In this document: positions 46,896-55,978 of the stretch, piece after piece
How the letters are laid out: every line of letters begins with the position of its first letter
Numbering within the stretch: the first letter of the stretch is position 1
Source of the DNA: G965240465 sp965249525
GTDB lineage: Bacteria; SAR324; JACQKK01
Reading direction: 5' to 3'
Assembly (NCBI GenBank): GCA_965249525.1
Contig: OZ252237.1
Coordinates: 62,001 to 126,000 of the forward strand
DNA length: 64,000 nucleotides
Position numbers and translations under genes: made by a program
The notes under the pieces: generated by a model
Told to the model about the DNA's origin: nothing
The model's database searches: none
The model's input: the letters and a program-made list of their open reading frames with translations, nothing else

Positions 46896-46984
46896 ATGCC
46901 ACCATCAAATAACTCCCCCTGCACACCATACACCAATAACTCTATACTTCGCCAATCCTTACCTTTCTGCCAGAAATAATTCTT

Positions 46985-47674
46985 CTATAGGTTATTTGAG
47001 GATGAGATATTTGCAGATTTTTGTGCGAACTGTCGGAGCTGGGAGATGTACTGTCGGTAGTTGTTGTGTTGGAAAATGGCAGTGCCAGCGACAAAGGAAT
47101 TGGCACCTGCTTGGGCGGCTTCTACGATGGTTTCTGTGGTGATACCACCGTCTACTTGAAGATGCCGTTGTTGATTGATTCGTTTGAGCCATTGTGCACA
47201 GGCTTTGATTTTTGGGGTGACAGAGTGTAGATAGCGTTGTCCGCTGAAGCCGGGATTGACGGTCATCAGCAGGATGAGATCAATGCGTTCTATGATGTGC
47301 TCTAAGACATGGATAGGAGTGGCAGGATTGAGAGCCACGCCTGTGAGCAGCTGATATTCACGGATGGTGGCGAGTTGTCTTTCCAGGTGGATACAGGCTT
47401 CGGCATGGATGGTGAGACGGTCGGCACCTGCTTTGGCGAAGGGTTCAATCCAATGTTCTGGTTGAGAAACCATCAAGTGGACATCAAAGAAGGCGCCTTT
47501 GGGTTTCTTGAGCTTTTGTACGATAGGTGGTCCAAAGGTGAGATTAGGCACAAAATGTCCATCCATGACATCCAGGTGTATCCAATCGGCACCGGCAGCT
47601 TGTACGGCAGCGATTTCTTCATTTAGCTGGCCGAAATCTGCAGAGAGGATAGAAGGTGCAATGGTAAGAGACAT
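46985..47674 (-). CDS. rpe: Ribulose-phosphate 3-epimerase
   Basis: Rpe interconverts ribulose-5-P and xylulose-5-P in the pentose-phosphate cycle. From ATG 47674 it is 229 residues, a TIM barrel: LTIAPSILSADFGQLNEEI, DWIHLDVMDGHFVPNLTFGP, DVHLMVSQPEHW, MTVNPGFSGQRY, LQVDGGIT, and ANSFVAGTAIF. It follows tkt by 20 bases; both products act in the same pathway. Together with the nuo genes they may form a longer minus-strand array. Confidence 0.96.
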   Translation of the reverse strand: MSLTIAPSILSADFGQLNEEIAAVQAAGADWIHLDVMDGHFVPNLTFGPPIVQKLKKPKGAFFDVHLMVSQPEHWIEPFAKAGADRLTIHAEACIHLERQLATIREYQLLTGVALNPATPIHVLEHIIERIDLILLMTVNPGFSGQRYLHSVTPKIKACAQWLKRINQQRHLQVDGGITTETIVEAAQAGANSFVAGTAIFQHNNYRQYISQLRQFAQKSANISSSNNL

Positions 47675-47694
47675 CAGCAGGCATAGGGTGGGGT

Positions 47695-49731
47695 TTAGGA
47701 AGTTTGTAGGCGTGCTTGCACGGCTGTTAAGATAGCTTTGGGTGTCAAGCCAAAGTGAGGGTAAAGATCTTTTGCAGGTGCAGAGGCTCCAAAGGAGTGC
47801 ATGCCGATGAAAATGCCGTATTGTCCGATCCATTGATGCCAGCCAAAAGGACAAGCGGCCTCTATGGCAAGGTGGACGGATGTTTGAGGAGAGAGCAGTT
47901 GTTGTTGAAGATGTTGTGGCTGCTGACTAAAGAGTTCCCAGCAGGGCATACTGAGTACACGAGCGGGAATGTTGTGCTGTTTAAGCAGGGATTGTGCTTG
48001 TAGAGCGATGTGTACTTCGGTGCCGCTGGCCATGAGGATGGCTTGGGGAGGTTGTTTGCAATCAGAGATTAGATATGCGCCCTGGTGACAGAGGAGTTGT
48101 TCTGAGCCTGGCAGGTGTGGGGTTTTTTGTCTGCTGAGAGCAAGTAAGGAGGGTCCTTGGGTGTGAGCAAGGGCGAGTTGCCAGCATTGCAGGGTTTCGC
48201 GAGCGTCAGCGGGTCTGAAGACCCGCAGGTTGGGAATGGCACGTAAAGCCGCTAGATGTTCGATTGGTTGATGGGTGGGGCCATCTTCACCCAGACCGAT
48301 ACTGTCGTGGGTAAAGATATAGATGACTTGGAGCTTCATCAGTGCTGCCATGCGAATAGCAGGCCGCATGTAGTCAGAGAAGGTGAGGAAGGTACCGCCA
48401 TAAGGTAAGCAACCGCCGTGGCGAGCCAGGCCATTCATGATGGCACCCATAGCATGTTCTCTTACCCCGTAGCGTAGGTAAGTCCCTTGCCAGTGCGAAG
48501 GTGTGAGGTCGCTGTGGTGTTCAGTGCGAGTATTGTTGGAAGGTGTAAGGTCAGCCGAACCGCCCAAAACATCGGGATGATGAAGCACCAGGTTCTCTAA
48601 GACTTGGCCTGAATACACACGGGTAGCATTTTCTTTAGGAGGATCTGTGCGCCATTGTTCTAACAAGGCTTGCAAAGGTTGTTGCCATTGTTCGGCAGGT
48701 TTAGCCTGTATGATACGATCCAGTTCAGCAGCTTGTTGAGGAAACTGCTGCTGATAATCTGCCAGATGCTGGTTCCATTCTTGTTCTAGTTGTTGTCCAC
48801 GTTGGCGGCAGCTGATCCAAAAATCGCGCACATCTGCTGGCAGTTCAAAAGGTTGGTGCTTCCAGCCCAATTTTTGTCTGGTCTCTGCGATTTCTTCCTC
48901 TCCCAAAGGTGAACCATGAGTAGAAGCCTGACCGGCTTTGTTCGCAGCCCCCCAAGCGATAGTAGTACGGCAGCATATCAAACTAGGACGGGATTCATTT
49001 TGCTGTGCCCGTTCAATAGCAGCAGCAATCGCTGCCGTATCATGACCATCTACTTGTTCTACACCCCAGCCATAGCTGGCAAACCGCTGGGGAATGTCTT
49101 CGCTGAACGACAGCTCGGTTGAGCCATCAATGCTGATATGGTTGTCATCGTACAATGCAATCAATCGCCCCAGTTTCAAATGACCTGCTAAGCTACAAGC
49201 TTCATGGCTTAAGCCCTCCATCAAACAACCATCCCCTAAAAATAGATAGGTATGGTGAGCAATCACCTGGTACCCTTCCCGATTAAAACGCTGTGCCAAC
49301 CAGCGTTCTGCTAAAGCCATTCCCACTGCGTTGGCCACGCCTTGGCCCAAGGGACCAGTGGTCACCTCTACTCCAGGGGTTTCACAGTATTCAGGATGCC
49401 CAGGGGTAAGGCTACCTAGCTGGCGAAATTCCTGCAAAGCCTGCATAGGCAAATCATAGCCGCTTAAATGCAACAGCCCATAAAGCAGCATGCAACCATG
49501 TCCGTTGGATAACACAAAGCGGTCACGATTGAACCATTCAGGATGCTGCGGGTTATGTCGCAAAAATCCTGTCCATAGCACTGTGGCAATGTCTGCCATT
49601 CCCATTGGCATACCAGGATGACCAGAGTTGGCTTTCTGCACAGCGTCCATTGCCAAAAAGCGCAGAGCAGCTGCAGCCTGGCGTAGTTGATCCGAAGAGC
49701 TAGTTGCAACAGTAGAAAGAGGAGTAGCCAT
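47695..49731 (-). CDS. tkt: Transketolase
   Basis: Tkt transfers two-carbon units between sugar phosphates using thiamine diphosphate. It is 678 residues, full length. Motifs: KANSGHPGMPMGMADI, the TPP motif LFLGDGCLMEGLSHEACSLAGH...ALYDDNHIS, RYGVREHAMGAIMNG, HDSIGLGEDGPTHQPIEHLA, and ending in HFGLTPKAILTAV. Start ATG 49731. It is divergently arranged with the ribbon-helix-helix gene. Confidence 0.97.
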   Translation of the reverse strand: MATPLSTVATSSSDQLRQAAAALRFLAMDAVQKANSGHPGMPMGMADIATVLWTGFLRHNPQHPEWFNRDRFVLSNGHGCMLLYGLLHLSGYDLPMQALQEFRQLGSLTPGHPEYCETPGVEVTTGPLGQGVANAVGMALAERWLAQRFNREGYQVIAHHTYLFLGDGCLMEGLSHEACSLAGHLKLGRLIALYDDNHISIDGSTELSFSEDIPQRFASYGWGVEQVDGHDTAAIAAAIERAQQNESRPSLICCRTTIAWGAANKAGQASTHGSPLGEEEIAETRQKLGWKHQPFELPADVRDFWISCRQRGQQLEQEWNQHLADYQQQFPQQAAELDRIIQAKPAEQWQQPLQALLEQWRTDPPKENATRVYSGQVLENLVLHHPDVLGGSADLTPSNNTRTEHHSDLTPSHWQGTYLRYGVREHAMGAIMNGLARHGGCLPYGGTFLTFSDYMRPAIRMAALMKLQVIYIFTHDSIGLGEDGPTHQPIEHLAALRAIPNLRVFRPADARETLQCWQLALAHTQGPSLLALSRQKTPHLPGSEQLLCHQGAYLISDCKQPPQAILMASGTEVHIALQAQSLLKQHNIPARVLSMPCWELFSQQPQHLQQQLLSPQTSVHLAIEAACPFGWHQWIGQYGIFIGMHSFGASAPAKDLYPHFGLTPKAILTAVQARLQTS

Positions 49732-50053
49732 GGAGGTATTTATGAAAGAAATGTAAGCATAGCTAGCAAAGATTATGAATGGCTATTTGTACAGTAGTGA
49801 CCAGGGTGCTTGGGTGAAATTGAAAGAGTAATAGAGAAAAGCTGTTATACAATAGTTCCTTTTCCCAATAGTAACATTTTTTAGATAAGAGAGAAAACCA
49901 GAGATGTAAAATAGAAACAGATCATATCCTCTTATATTTCTTTTTTCTATATTTTTTGTATAATTAACATAGATAAGCTAATGTACCTTGGATGAGGTCA
50001 TTTGCTTACAATGTATGGTTTGCAGGAAAGCGTTTTGTTATTGGAGCGTTGGT
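49732..50053. promoter_or_regulatory. Divergent AT-rich promoter region between tkt and the nad operon
   Basis: This stretch of 322 bases holds no gene. A perfect -10 TATAAT at 49959-49964 points to the plus strand, about 90 bases before the ribbon-helix-helix gene; its -35 is poor. I see no palindrome that I would call the operator of that regulator. Confidence 0.45.
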
Positions 50054-50305
50054 ATGAGGTCGTCTTTACTGGAAACAAAGATTACTGGAGAATCATTGTC
50101 TACGCGGAAGAAGGTGCGTTCTTTTTCTGCCAGTGATATAGATCAGCAAATGCTAGATGAGCTGGCGAGCTATCACGGATTTTCCAAGAGTGCCATGCTA
50201 ACCAGCTTGGTAAAAAAAGAGTTTTGGCGTGTATTTCCATCTGGTACAAAGTCCATTCAGGCAGACGCACATGCTTTTGTGTTCAAGCGAGAGCGAAACG
50301 AATGA
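50054..50305 (+). CDS. Ribbon-helix-helix DNA-binding protein, candidate NAD-synthesis regulator
   Basis: From ATG 50054 it is 83 residues (a longer frame to 49988 has no support). The core VRSFSASDIDQQMLDELASYHGFSKSAMLTSLVKKEF fits a CopG/Arc-type ribbon-helix-helix domain: one strand, a helix, a GxS-type turn and a second helix. In window terms its key parts are VRSFSASDID and GFSKSAMLTSL. The TGA overlaps the nadA ATG by four bases. Because of this coupling, regulation of the nadA-nadC operon by this protein is a natural guess, with autoregulation. Known NAD regulators (NadR, NrtR, NiaR) are other families. Confidence 0.72.
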   Translation: MRSSLLETKITGESLSTRKKVRSFSASDIDQQMLDELASYHGFSKSAMLTSLVKKEFWRVFPSGTKSIQADAHAFVFKRERNE

Positions 50306-51303
50306 GAAAGACAATGCATGCCAATGGATTTCCCACAGCTGCTGAGTATATGGAAGGACAGCTGGCAGCAGCGGAGAAGCGAGCGTTACAGGTAGAAATT
50401 CGTGAGTTGGCTCGTCGTCAAGATGCGGTTATTTTGGCGCATAATTATCAGGTGGAGGCGGTACAGGATGTGGCTGATTTCGTCGGTGATTCGCTCGGGC
50501 TATCTTTAAAGGTCAGACAAGTATCCGCCCGTTGTGTGGTATTCTGTGGGGTACACTTTATGGCAGAGTCTGCCAAAGTGCTCAATCCGCAAAAGACCGT
50601 GTTGTTGCCTCATGTGGCGGCTGGCTGTTCCCTGGCAGACAGTATCTCTCCAGAAAGTCTGCAAGATTGGAAAGAACGCTATCCTGATCATCTGGTGGTG
50701 ACCTATGTCAACTCCAGTGCAGAGGTGAAAGCTTTGAGTGACATTTGCTGTACTTCTGCCAATGCTGTGTCTGTGGTTCGCAGCTTGAAGCATCCCAAAG
50801 TACTGTTCGTGCCAGATCGCAATTTGGGTCGCTGGGTAAGCCGCCAATTGCCAGATGTGGAAATGGCTATCTATGACGGCTGCTGTCCCACACATGATGT
50901 GTTGCGCGGGGTGAATTTGGAAGAAGAGCGCAGGAAAAAACCACAAGCAGTGGTAATTGCCCACCCCGAATGTCGGGAAGATGTTCTCAAGCTGGCCGAT
51001 GAAGTTTGTTCTACCACTGCTATGTTAGAATGCGTGGGGAAATATCCCCAAGCGCATACGTTCTTGGTGGCAACAGAGAATGGCATGTTGCATCAATTAA
51101 AGCGTGCTTACCCTGATAAAAAATTCATCTTGGCCGATGGCTGTCTGGGCTGCAAACTACACTGCCCCTACATGAAAATGATTGGGTTGGAAAATGTGAA
51201 GCGTGCCCTAGAAGAACAAATATTTGAGGTTACTGTACCGCCTGATGTTATGGCCGGCGCACGCCATGCTTTGGAACGTATGTTGGCTGTCCCAAGAGAC
51301 TGA
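50302..51303 (+). CDS. nadA: Quinolinate synthase
   Basis: NadA condenses iminoaspartate with DHAP to quinolinate using a [4Fe-4S] cluster. From the overlapping ATG at 50302 it is 333 residues. Motifs: AVILAHNYQVEAVQDVADFVGDS-like start (HNYQ conserved), FCGVHFMAESAKVLNP, YVNSSAEVKALSDICCTSANA (cluster Cys), PDRNLGRWV, HPECREDV (Cys), and DGCLGCKLHCPYMKM (Cys). nadB is not in the window. nadC follows in the same unit. Confidence 0.96.
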   Translation: MRKTMHANGFPTAAEYMEGQLAAAEKRALQVEIRELARRQDAVILAHNYQVEAVQDVADFVGDSLGLSLKVRQVSARCVVFCGVHFMAESAKVLNPQKTVLLPHVAAGCSLADSISPESLQDWKERYPDHLVVTYVNSSAEVKALSDICCTSANAVSVVRSLKHPKVLFVPDRNLGRWVSRQLPDVEMAIYDGCCPTHDVLRGVNLEEERRKKPQAVVIAHPECREDVLKLADEVCSTTAMLECVGKYPQAHTFLVATENGMLHQLKRAYPDKKFILADGCLGCKLHCPYMKMIGLENVKRALEEQIFEVTVPPDVMAGARHALERMLAVPRD

Positions 51304-51330
51304 ACGTTTCTTTTGCAGCAAGAGCCTTCT

Positions 51331-52212
51331 ATGTTGCATCCTCAGCAAGCGGAACAGTGCGTACGTATTGCCCTGGCAGAAGACAGCGGTTGTGGAGATC
51401 TCACCAGCGAGGGATTGTTGCGCGAACAGCGCCAGCAACGTTTGGCACTATGTACCCGAGAAGCTGGTGTGGTTTGTGGCTTGGCTCTTGCCAAAGAAGC
51501 TTTCTTACAATGTGACCCCCATGCCCATTGGCATGCCTATGTTTCTGATGGTCAAGCTGTTGCCGCTGACACCTCAATAGCCTATGTGGAATCTCAAACC
51601 TTAGCATTGTTGCGTGCTGAAAGGGTGGCCTTAAACTTCCTTCAGCATTTAAGTGGTATTGCCACCCTCACTCAAACATATGTGAAAACCGCTAACAAAG
51701 GTGCTCCTCACGTGCGCATTTATGATACCCGCAAAACCATTCCTGGTTTGCGCACCCTAGCCAAATATGCTGTTACCGTCGGAGGTGGTCATAACCATCG
51801 CTTCTCTTTATCTGATGGTATACTCATCAAAGACAACCACTTGGCTATGCTCTCTGCCCAAGGCATTCCTTTTCTTAAAGCCGTTCAACAGCTACGGCAG
51901 AACATCCCTGAGGGGATGCGTATTCAAATAGAAGTAGAAAACCTTCAAGACTTGGAACAGGCAATAGATGCAGGCGCTGATGCATTGCTGCTGGACAATA
52001 TGACTGTTGACATGCTGAAGAAAGCTGTTCAGATCATTAATAAGCGTGCTTTTATTGAAGCTTCTGGTGGTATTCGCTTGCATAATATCGCTCAAATAGC
52101 CGCCAGTGGTGTAGATGCCATTTCTATTGGTGCTCTTACCCAATCGGCTCCTGCTTTGGATATTGCTGCTGACTGGGTTGCTGGAAACCACCCACTGTCT
52201 GCTCCTGCTTAG
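51331..52212 (+). CDS. nadC: Nicotinate-nucleotide pyrophosphorylase (carboxylating)
   Basis: NadC turns quinolinate and PRPP into nicotinate mononucleotide. From ATG 51331 it is 293 residues: IALAEDSGCGDLTSEG, VVCGLALAKEAF, RVALNFLQHLSGIAT, YDTRKTIPGLRTLAKYAVTVGGGHNHR, ILIKDNHL, and EASGGIRLHNIAQIAASGVDAISIG. An upstream TTG at 51313 is less likely. It follows nadA by 27 bases. Confidence 0.96.
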   Translation: MLHPQQAEQCVRIALAEDSGCGDLTSEGLLREQRQQRLALCTREAGVVCGLALAKEAFLQCDPHAHWHAYVSDGQAVAADTSIAYVESQTLALLRAERVALNFLQHLSGIATLTQTYVKTANKGAPHVRIYDTRKTIPGLRTLAKYAVTVGGGHNHRFSLSDGILIKDNHLAMLSAQGIPFLKAVQQLRQNIPEGMRIQIEVENLQDLEQAIDAGADALLLDNMTVDMLKKAVQIINKRAFIEASGGIRLHNIAQIAASGVDAISIGALTQSAPALDIAADWVAGNHPLSAPA

Positions 52213-52267
52213 AGATCATTGAGGCGCTGCTTGATTCTGACCAGCAGAAAATTCTTGAGAAAAAGTC

Positions 52268-52873
52268 ATGAAAAAACCTCGCACACCACCAAATTCTTTC
52301 ATCGACGATAACCAAAATTTTTTCCAAACCATGCAGCAATTAGGTGTAAAGCCGCTTTCACAGATGTCCACCCCATCATCTCAAGATACCACCAATCCTA
52401 CAAATGACTCAGCTGATGCATCCCCCAATTCTCTTTCCTCTACTGTTCAATCTTCCTCCCATTCCCTCTCTTTTCTCGATGAGTCAGATGCACACCAACA
52501 GCTGCAATCCGCTCTCCAGCGAGCACCATCTCCAGTTACTAAAGAACTCCCTGTCACAGCCTTGCCGGTTACTCCTGCTAAACGAGGAAAAAATCTTAAA
52601 CCCCAAGCAACCCTAGATCTTCATGGTGATACCCAACAGCAAGTCTTGCAACGACTCCAAGATTTTTTTGCTTACTGCCGACAACAAAGATTTCACACCG
52701 TCCTCATTATCACTGGCAAGGGGCTCCATTCTGGCCCTGAAGGACCTATCCTTCCTCAAATTTTCTTCCAATGGATCAAAGGACCAGCAAAACAGTTCGT
52801 TCAACGATTTTCTTTTGCTCCCCATCACTTGGGAGGGCAAGGTGCCGTGATTGTTTATTTGAAGTCTTTTTAA
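52268..52873 (+). CDS. Smr-domain protein
   Basis: The protein is 201 residues. The first 110 are Ser/Pro/Gln-rich and probably disordered. The C-terminal Smr domain has LDLHGDTQQQVLQRLQDFF (LDLHG motif), VLIITGKGLHSGPEGPILPQ (TGxG) and GGQGAVIVYLKSF. Smr domains are often nucleases acting on RNA or DNA. This is the small E. coli SmrB/YfcN-like class, which cleaves mRNA on collided ribosomes in E. coli. It is the last gene after nadC (55-base gap). Confidence 0.88.
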   Translation: MKKPRTPPNSFIDDNQNFFQTMQQLGVKPLSQMSTPSSQDTTNPTNDSADASPNSLSSTVQSSSHSLSFLDESDAHQQLQSALQRAPSPVTKELPVTALPVTPAKRGKNLKPQATLDLHGDTQQQVLQRLQDFFAYCRQQRFHTVLIITGKGLHSGPEGPILPQIFFQWIKGPAKQFVQRFSFAPHHLGGQGAVIVYLKSF

Positions 52874-52904
52874 GACAGCTTCTTTTCATCAAAAGCTTTT
52901 GCTT

Positions 52905-52922
52905 GCCATCATTAATGATGGC
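52905..52922. repeat. Perfect 18-bp palindrome
   Basis: GCCATCATT-AATGATGGC is perfectly symmetric with no loop, in the 163-base gap between the Smr and PAC2 genes. This shape suits an operator for a dimeric repressor; no candidate regulator is next to it. Confidence 0.5.
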
Positions 52923-53036
52923 TTGCTGGTTGTTGCCGAAGAAGATAGGTTGGGTGTAAGACTTTAGTGGTGATTGTCCTAGGCAATCACAATTACTAGC
53001 AGCGCACGCAATCACACAAAAGGGCATGCTGTTCAC

Positions 53037-53861
53037 ATGAGTACTTCGTTCTCCGCAACAGGCATACCAAAGAAACTGCGTTCTGCAGGAGGTATGCGAG
53101 TATTTCATCAGCCGCTGCTAAAGAATCCCGTCATGGTGATTGCTATGGAAGGTTGGAATGATGGCGGAATTGTAGCCTCTGCTGCATTGCGCTGGTTGCG
53201 GGACACCTTAGATGCCCAACGCTTTGCTACTATCGATGCGGAAGAGTTCTATGTATTCACTGATACCCGCCCTGAAGTACGTGAGGACAAACAGCTGGGT
53301 AGACATATCATTTGGCCTTGCAATGAATTCTTTCATGCCAAACTGCCCAATAGTGAACGTGATTTGGTGTTGTTCTTAGGAGTGGAACCGAATCTACGCT
53401 GGAAAACCTATGCCGACCTCATCACCCAAACTGCTGCTTGTTTAGGTGTAGAAATCGTTTTTACCTTGGGCGGCTACCTTGCGGATGTTCTTCATAGTAC
53501 CCCTGTAAAGATCCATGGCCAAAGCAATGACATCAACCTCTATGCCGACTACAATATAGAAGGCACTGGCTATGAAGGTCCCACGGGTATTGTGGGAGTT
53601 TGTGCTAATATATTAAAAAAACAGAACTTTACCACTGTTAGCCTTTGGGCTGCTGTGCCGCACTATATTTCTATGCCCAATCCCAAAGGGGCTTACGCCT
53701 TACTACAAAAAATCACTCGTATTCTCAACATCAAGCTTAACCTCCAAGAATGGCAACAACAAATCCATGAATTCGATAGCGAAATAGACGATATCATCTC
53801 CAAAAATCCCCACATTGCTGCTTTCGTTCGCGAACTCCGAAAGCGCGAACTGCTTAGCTAA
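53037..53861 (+). CDS. PAC2-family protein
   Basis: The protein is 274 residues with the PAC2 fold (proteasome-assembly-chaperone-like): VMVIAMEGWNDGGIVASAALRWL, the FYVFTDTRPEVRE strand, LVLFLGVEPNLRWKTYADLI, VEIVFTLGGYLADVLHSTPVKIHG, GYEGPTGIVGVCA, and an ending helix HIAAFVRELRKRELLS. Bacteria have such proteins without a proteasome; the role is unknown. The next gene starts 14 bases on. Confidence 0.85.
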   Translation: MSTSFSATGIPKKLRSAGGMRVFHQPLLKNPVMVIAMEGWNDGGIVASAALRWLRDTLDAQRFATIDAEEFYVFTDTRPEVREDKQLGRHIIWPCNEFFHAKLPNSERDLVLFLGVEPNLRWKTYADLITQTAACLGVEIVFTLGGYLADVLHSTPVKIHGQSNDINLYADYNIEGTGYEGPTGIVGVCANILKKQNFTTVSLWAAVPHYISMPNPKGAYALLQKITRILNIKLNLQEWQQQIHEFDSEIDDIISKNPHIAAFVRELRKRELLS

Positions 53862-53875
53862 ACCCTTCGCCGTGA

Positions 53876-54097
53876 TTGACCATCGTGCTGCGCATCCTGC
53901 TGTTCGTTGCTCTTGCTGCCATTATCATTGGCCAATTACAACGCTGGTTAAAGCGAGCAGACACTGCTTCGCAAAAAACGCTCATCCCCTGTCAGTGCTG
54001 CAAACTCTTTGTGCAATCCAAACAAACCTTGCGCAGGAGACACCGAGGCAAAGTCCTCCATTTCTGCAGTAAAGAATGCGCAGATAACTACTCCTAG
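53876..54097 (+). CDS. PP0621-family small zinc protein
   Basis: It is 73 residues from a TTG start (GTG at 53885 is an alternative). One N-terminal TM helix (ILLFVALAAIIIGQL) is followed by a small zinc-like module with IPCQCCKLFV and FCSKECADNY (CxxC...CxxxC). This matches the PP0621 family of small membrane-anchored proteins found in Proteobacteria. The function is not known. It probably shares a transcript with the PAC2 gene. Confidence 0.72.
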   Translation: MTIVLRILLFVALAAIIIGQLQRWLKRADTASQKTLIPCQCCKLFVQSKQTLRRRHRGKVLHFCSKECADNYS

Positions 54098-54176
54098 AAA
54101 ATTCTCCATTAAAAAGAAGAAACTAGGCGTAATGTCTTCATACCAAATCCCCTTAGCAAGTGGCTCAAGGCTCTTG

Positions 54177-54560
54177 CTACAAGTATCTATGATGGCTGAT
54201 CTGTTGGTAGCAGAAGTTTCTGACATTAGGGGGAATGCGTTGCAAGATTTTGGCAATGGTATGCCAAGGATTAGGGAGGGTTTGCAATGCAAGGAGAATG
54301 GCATCGGAATTGGTGTGTAGCTGCGAAGAGGTAAGCCAGATGGCGGATTCAAAAGGGGGGTGGAACTGGGGAAGGATTTTTGCGGTATGGGGATGTTGCA
54401 GTGGAATCAGCAAGATGCGTTGCGAGAAGTCTTTTTTTTGTAGCCACTGGGCAAAGTTAGAGCAACGGTTACAGGAGGCATCATAGAAGAAGGCAGCTAC
54501 GCCTTGGAATGAGGAACGAAGCTTTTTTAGTGTGTGCCATGATGTATGCATCTGTTTCAT
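54177..54560 (-). CDS. DCC-type thiol-disulfide oxidoreductase-like protein
   Basis: It is 127 residues from ATG 54560. The N-terminal motif AAFFYDASCNRCSNFAQWL matches the DCC family (D-x-x-C-x-x-C), a thioredoxin-like group named for this motif. The downstream part (SQRILLIPLQHPHTAKIL, SAIWLTSSQLHTNSDAIL) fits the same fold. Substrate unknown. It is divergent from rodA. Confidence 0.75.
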   Translation of the reverse strand: MKQMHTSWHTLKKLRSSFQGVAAFFYDASCNRCSNFAQWLQKKDFSQRILLIPLQHPHTAKILPQFHPPFESAIWLTSSQLHTNSDAILLALQTLPNPWHTIAKILQRIPPNVRNFCYQQISHHRYL

Positions 54561-54639
54561 GAGAAGACAACAATGCAAGGGAGAGAGTATAAAGGATAAT
54601 GAAGATTGGCTGAATAATAGTAAAAAAGGTTGAGCGGCG

Positions 54640-55941
54640 ATGGACAGGCGAGCGTGGGGTTATTTTGATTGGAAATTATTGGGATTGGTGTGCTTTGTGG
54701 GATTGGTGGGGATTGTAGCACTTCATTCGGCATCTAGAGGTCATTCGGGAGGAGAAGATTTCTGGGTGCGACAGATATATTGGTTGTTGAATGGTTTATT
54801 GGTAGGGGGATTAATTTTGTTTATTTCACCTCGTTTGATTGGCCGTTGGTCTTATCTATTGCACGGATTGGGTTTATTGGCCTTGGCAGGATTGTTATTG
54901 AAGTCTGGACATGTCAATCGTTGGTACACTTTTGGTGGATTGGCGGTGCAGCCTTCAGAGTTTGTCAAATTAACGATGGTGTTGGCACTAGCGTACCATT
55001 TTCGTGATGGAGAACGTCGTGGATTGAAGTGGTTGGTAATGCCGTTGTTGATATTTATTCCTGCGTTTTGGTTAATTGTACGACAGCCCGATTTAGGGAC
55101 AGCTTTGATATTATTGGTGATATTTTTATTGATGTTGTTGGGTGCGGGTTTATCAAGGAGATGGTTGGGTGGATTGTTATGTCTGGGTTTTTTGGGAGTG
55201 GTGGGGTTGGTGTTGTCTTTTTATTGGGGTGATTATCGCTTGAGCGCGAGAGCGGGAGAACGATGGCATGCTGCAGGAGCGAGCAAGGGGTTATCACAAA
55301 CATTGGCGGAATTGGAAGGAAGACGTTTTTATTTTGGGACTTCGTTACGTAATACAATGGGTTTGCCTTTGTTGCATCAGCAGCAGCCGGAGCTATGGGA
55401 AGCATTGCGAGAAGATTCTTTTCGTACCTATATTTTCTATTTGTTGAAACCTTATCAACAGAGGCGGTTGGTGGCGTTTGTCAATCCGGATTCTGATCCT
55501 TTAGGGGCGGGATACCATGTGAAGCAATCCAAGGTAGCAGTGGGCAGTGGGGGTTTTTTAGGAAAAGGATTGGGTAATAGCACCCAAGGGGCTTTGAATT
55601 TTTTGCCTGCACGCCACACCGATTTCATTTTCGCAATTTTCGCTGAGGAATGGGGTTTCTTAGGGGCGATGGTATTATTGTTGGGTTATGTGCTGATGTT
55701 GGCACGGGGATTCAGCATAGGGTTGCATACACAGGATCGTTTTGGCGCCTTTACGGTGCTGGGAGTAATGGGAATGTTGACAGTGCAAATGTTTATCAAT
55801 ACTGGCATGGCTATGGGACTAATGCCAGTAGTAGGCATTCCATTCCCGTTGGTAAGTTATGGAGGATCTTCCATGGTAACCTCCTTGTTAGGCTTAGGAT
55901 TGGTGTTCAACATAGGCATGCGGCGTTTTGCTTGGGATTAA
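54640..55941 (+). CDS. rodA: Peptidoglycan glycosyltransferase RodA (SEDS) with an inserted loop
   Basis: RodA polymerises glycan strands for rod-shape elongation in the inner membrane. It is 433 residues, longer than the usual 370-380. About ten TM segments. Motifs: WYTFGGLAVQPSEFVKLTMVL, RQPDLGTALIL, LLKPYQQRRLVAFVNPDSDP (catalytic Asp region), GAGYHVKQSKVAVGSGG, FLPARHTDFIFAIFAEEWGFLGA, and PLVSYGGSSMVTSLLGLGLVFNI. The extra length is a polar insertion of about 60 residues after TM WGDYRLS (about 205-270), before the catalytic loop. Starts an operon with the argD-like gene. Confidence 0.95.
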   Translation: MDRRAWGYFDWKLLGLVCFVGLVGIVALHSASRGHSGGEDFWVRQIYWLLNGLLVGGLILFISPRLIGRWSYLLHGLGLLALAGLLLKSGHVNRWYTFGGLAVQPSEFVKLTMVLALAYHFRDGERRGLKWLVMPLLIFIPAFWLIVRQPDLGTALILLVIFLLMLLGAGLSRRWLGGLLCLGFLGVVGLVLSFYWGDYRLSARAGERWHAAGASKGLSQTLAELEGRRFYFGTSLRNTMGLPLLHQQQPELWEALREDSFRTYIFYLLKPYQQRRLVAFVNPDSDPLGAGYHVKQSKVAVGSGGFLGKGLGNSTQGALNFLPARHTDFIFAIFAEEWGFLGAMVLLLGYVLMLARGFSIGLHTQDRFGAFTVLGVMGMLTVQMFINTGMAMGLMPVVGIPFPLVSYGGSSMVTSLLGLGLVFNIGMRRFAWD

Positions 55942-55978
55942 TCAACCCATTAAGAAAAAGTGTATAAGAGAATTCGCT

